Positions 61,986 through 64,000 of a stretch of DNA of 64,000 nt are shown one piece after another (the stretch's first letter is position 1; each line of letters begins with the position of its first letter). Origin of the DNA: Jatrophihabitans_A lederbergiae (lineage in GTDB: Bacteria; Actinomycetota; Actinomycetes; Mycobacteriales; Jatrophihabitantaceae); the NCBI RefSeq assembly GCF_031845305.1, contig NZ_JAVREH010000016.1, positions 19,126 to 83,125 of the forward strand, in the 5' to 3' direction. The position numbers were made by a program, and so were the translations under genes. The notes under the pieces are model-generated. The model was not told where the DNA came from. It was given only the letters and a program-made list of their open reading frames with translations, and did no database searches.

Positions 61986-61988
61986 TAG
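60918..61988 (+). CDS. IS630-family transposase
   Basis: 356 aa. It has an N-terminal winged HTH pair (TAEIVRRVTLSKPAVIGWKRR; LLAAHLGISDFTVSRTWKKWG) and a DDE domain with Asp in IVLCVDEKSQVQA, Asp in HIVADNYATHKH and Glu in WLNMVEIFFG, all intact. The stop codon TAG uses the TA target duplication plus the flanking G, so the gene ends outside the element itself. It is probably active, given the intact ends and target duplication. Confidence 0.95.
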   Translation: MPLTVGVQVSERDREVLASWTRSPSLRAGLAQRARVVLLAADGVGTAEIVRRVTLSKPAVIGWKRRYAAEGLAGLDDRPKSGRPVVIDPVQIVLATLEPPPEQLGVTHWSSRLLAAHLGISDFTVSRTWKKWGLQPWRVQTFKFSTDPELEAKIRDVVGLYLNPPDKAIVLCVDEKSQVQALDRTAPVLPLRLGMPEKQTHDYVRHGTTTLFAALEVATGRVTDACYPRHRHEEFLHFLKQIAKAYPRVKLHIVADNYATHKHPAVQAWLAKNPRITMHFTPTSGSWLNMVEIFFGIITRQAIRRGTFTSVKDLIGAIGIFIDAWNERCEPFIWTKTADQIIPRTTRSKVTSIAGH

Positions 61989-62162
61989 GCGTCAACAGGT
62001 GCTGGCCTACTTCGCCACCAGCGGCGTCTGAGCCGGCACCGAAGCGATCTGTCGATCATCGAAGAGAGCCGTCGGATCACCCGGCTTCTGCAACTTCGGC
62101 AACTACCCCTCTACGAATCCTGCTCCGCGCCGACGCGACCCGCCCCTACCGCCGAACCTGAC
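61986..62162 (+). pseudogene. ISL3-type transposase remnant, part 2 (downstream of IS630)
   Basis: Continues the frame broken at 60873: RRQQVLAYFATSGV, stop, AGTEAI, then in shifted frames SIIEESRRIT, GFCNFGNY and finally a tail equivalent to ILLRADATRPYRRT. This is the recognisable C-terminus of ISL3 transposases (...LAYF-TGG--NG-TEAI---IE--RR---GFRNF-NYR-R-LL...). A stop and at least two indels show decay before or after the IS630 insertion. Confidence 0.6.
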
Positions 62163-62327
62163 CCCATGCTCAGCGGAGAAGAGCCGCTTAAGTCAGAACC
62201 TGAGCTTTTGTCACAATCAGATAACGGATGGCAGGGATTCTGCCGACTTCTGCGCCTGAGCTTCGGAAACCACTTCTGACGATGGAGGCAGACCTCATGA
62301 CGCTCGAGAGAAGAAACGGAGACAGTG

Positions 62328-62610
62328 ATGATCGGGACAGTGATCAGCTTGAAGGTCCGGCAGCCTTGGAGCGACTGGAAGATGTGGCGGCCGACCGAGC
62401 TGACCCGAATCCCGGATCCGACGGAGTTCTTTTCGGGGTTGGATCTGCAGGTGTAAGCCCAGATTACCTAGATAGCAGCACTCGGCAGGGGAGGGCTACC
62501 TGGCGGAGGTCGGCCGCTTCCGCATGGCCTGCTCGACCACGGAGTCGCAGCTGCTTTGGGAATTGGCGCTCACCCGTCACAATCGACACACCCGAAATCG
62601 GCCCCAAGCG
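62328..62610 (+). pseudogene. Decayed short gene of the recombinase-associated type
   Basis: ATG 62328 behind GGAG encodes ISLKVRQPWSDWKMWRPTEL and then RIPDPTEFFSGLD, stopping at 62454. A shifted frame continues with YLAEVGRFRMACSTTESQLL. Together these match a small uncharacterised actinobacterial protein (pattern W--W-RW-P-ELTR-PDP-EFF ... YL--VG---MA---AE--LL) that I associate with mobile elements. A stop and a frameshift make it non-functional. Confidence 0.4.
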
Positions 62611-62995
62611 CGGACACAAATCAGCCGACGCCGACCCCTGCGCCGTGGCTGCGGTCATCGGGACCGTCGACCATTCGTATTTCAGCTCGTCTCACGCATG
62701 GCCTGTACCAAGTCGAGCAACGACGGGCCGGAGAGCAAAGATGACGGCGTATCGACGGATCGACGAGCTACCCGCTGAGTCGCATCCCATCGGCGCTGTC
62801 CACCCGCGGGACTTGCGCCATCGTCAGGCGCTCCCTACGCGTCTTAGCTCCAGTGGCGGAGAGGGGCCCACGTGGTAGCTCCATTGTCTTCGGAGACGCG
62901 GAGGTATCTAGAAATGGCTCTCGCTAGCAGGCGAGCCGCAGGCCTACCCGCCGAGATTCGAGAATGCGAGGCGTGGAAAGCCTTCGGCCGGGCCA
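62611..62995. other. Intergenic stretch, nothing recognised
   Basis: Open frames here lack start signals and homology. No att-like repeat, tRNA or terminator is visible between the decayed gene and the recombinase 3' end. Confidence 0.4.
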
Positions 62996-63853
62996 TCAAC
63001 TATGCTGGCTCGCCGCCCGAGACTCTGCGTACTTCCGGCGCAGGTACGCATTCCGGAGTTCGCGACGTTCAGCATCCGTGCGAGGCAGAGGCCGTGGCGG
63101 CAGCCGTCGGCGAAGCACCTCAAGCGGCATATCCGCGGAGTCGTCTGACCAGCTAATGACTGCGCGGTACTCCGGGGAAAGAGTTGAACCTCGTCCGGCG
63201 GGGAATACTGTTACCACACGAATCAACGCACGCAACGCTGCCGTTTGCTGCTCGCGATCCGCTTCTTGCCAATGATCCAACATGCTGAGCCCATGTCGAC
63301 GCTCAGCCTCTCTGACGGTTTGATCGGCTCCTACACTTCCCAGTTCGGCCAACTGCTTCTCGATGGCCAGCTTGTTTCTCACGAACTGGACGCGGGTGAG
63401 ATCACCATCGCCGTAGGCGGCCGCTTGATCATCCAGCCTTGCAAGGAGCGCCTCTCGTGCTTTGCCCGAGGGGTCGCTATCTCTCCGCCCCTCCGACTCG
63501 ACCCGCCGCGCAAAATGTTGCGCGTACCCGGTGACCATACCCACGAGCCACGGCTCAATCTTCGCCGCACCAATACTGACCTTGGCGCAACCTCCATTGG
63601 TACTAATGCATCGATATGTAGCGTATGTGCCCGCTTTTGTTTTTGCTTGGCGGTCTTGTCCCCAGCCCAATGTATTCCCGCAGAGCCCACAGCGCAGGAT
63701 TCCAGCTAACAAACTTCTGTGCCCACGCTTCTTATACCGGCGCGCTTCGAAGAGTGCAAGCATTTCCCGCCAGTCTGATTCCTCAATCACTGCAGGCCAT
63801 GCTCCCCGAACTACATTGGCGGCGACAAAATTCGCCGGGTAGGGACCGGTCAC
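62996..63853 (-). CDS. Large serine recombinase, C-terminal part only
   Basis: 285 aa. The GTG at 63853 opens in the middle of the recombinase domain (GPYPANFVAANVVRGAWPAV, IEESDWREMLALFE). It is followed by the zinc beta-ribbon (LLAGILRCGLCGNTLGW ... YRCISTNGGCAKVSI) and a coiled-coil-containing tail. The N-terminal resolvase domain with the nucleophilic serine is absent: upstream in frame there is a stop near 63877, and a different gene occupies that DNA. It cannot recombine by itself. It is a truncated integrase of a former element, joined to foreign sequence. Confidence 0.8.
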   Translation of the reverse strand: MTGPYPANFVAANVVRGAWPAVIEESDWREMLALFEARRYKKRGHRSLLAGILRCGLCGNTLGWGQDRQAKTKAGTYATYRCISTNGGCAKVSIGAAKIEPWLVGMVTGYAQHFARRVESEGRRDSDPSGKAREALLARLDDQAAAYGDGDLTRVQFVRNKLAIEKQLAELGSVGADQTVREAERRHGLSMLDHWQEADREQQTAALRALIRVVTVFPAGRGSTLSPEYRAVISWSDDSADMPLEVLRRRLPPRPLPRTDAERRELRNAYLRRKYAESRAASQHS

Positions 63854-64000
63854 TTCGCCTCGCTTACGCCTAGCCCGAAACTTTCACGCAGCGCCTGTTG
63901 GTCGTCGTTGTTGAGGCGGAAGCCTCTGTGGTTTCCGATTGTGCCGTGGGGGCATGACAATTTGGCCGAGTCGCTCGGTTCGCCGGTTCCACATGCCGGT
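63850..64000 (-). CDS. C-terminus of a zinc-binding-like protein (5' end outside window)
   Basis: The last 49 codons of a frame open to the window edge (ACGTGEPSDS ... SCPHGTIGNHRGFRLNNDDQ, then the end GVSEAK). Two Cys and two His suggest a zinc site. Its TGA overlaps the GTG of the truncated recombinase (GTGA), so translation could re-initiate there. Function unknown; too little is present to assign a family. Confidence 0.45.
   Translation of the reverse strand, partial: PACGTGEPSDSAKLSCPHGTIGNHRGFRLNNDDQQALRESFGLGVSEAK

Noticed and set aside
63245..63709. Plus-strand frame opposite the serine recombinase
   Set aside because: Antisense to a clearly recognisable zinc-ribbon recombinase region; no independent support.

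Overview
The window is high-GC DNA with dense, translationally coupled genes, GTG/TTG starts, an MbtH protein, a SCO6880-type conjugation gene and actinobacterial IS families. All of this points to an actinomycete; I cannot resolve the genus. Nothing here is core genome. It reads as an accessory island: a large biosynthetic operon lying between mobile-element genes.

Region 1 (1-927) holds the 3' part of a helix-turn-helix gene of the kind common on actinobacterial mobile elements, then a short abutting reading frame. Region 2 (928-33600, all minus strand) is one nonribosomal peptide synthetase (NRPS) operon read right to left. Most genes overlap by 4 to 11 bases. The order is PLP aminotransferase, ureohydrolase, 2-ketoarginine-methyltransferase-like enzyme, MFS exporter, NRPS T-C-A-T, MbtH, fatty acyl-AMP ligase, SyrP-like dioxygenase, C-T protein (frameshifted), C-A-MT / T-C-TauD NRPS (frameshifted), interface(C*)-A-T-TE, A-T, a methyltransferase with an unknown N-terminal half, B12-type radical SAM, Cys-type thioesterase-like hydrolase, a second B12-type radical SAM, and an ATP-grasp ligase. 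The inferred product is a small acylated peptide. A fatty acid is loaded on the N-terminal carrier and condensed with a basic (arginine-like) residue. Two asparagine-like modules follow, one N-methylating and one laid out like the interface-associated beta-hydroxylation modules of siderophore NRPSs. Radical SAM chemistry and ATP-grasp ligation would decorate the chain. I recognise no known cluster with this gene set.

Region 3 (33601-36599) contains the probable operon promoter, an HNH-like zinc protein and decayed remnants. Region 4 (36600-59480) is a conjugative element: a relaxase-helicase-primase fusion on the plus strand, a regulator/nucleotidyltransferase pair, degenerate genes, and then a minus-strand type IV secretion operon (59193 down to 45629). 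That operon has a helix-turn-helix protein, MinD-like ATPase, pilin-like protein, VirB6-like channel, SCO6880-like protein, VirB4-like ATPase, NlpC/P60 hydrolase and a split coupling protein. Upstream of it are four copies of GGGGTGACAC.

Region 5 (59481-64000) is a mobile-element graveyard: a frameshifted prepilin peptidase, an IS30 remnant, an ISL3-type transposase remnant split by an intact IS630 element, a decayed short gene, and a serine recombinase that lacks its catalytic half.

Indels recur in otherwise good genes (about 16740, 21643-21650, about 43310, about 59850), so some frameshifts may be assembly errors. All substrate and pathway assignments are inferences from motifs read by eye; no database search was run.
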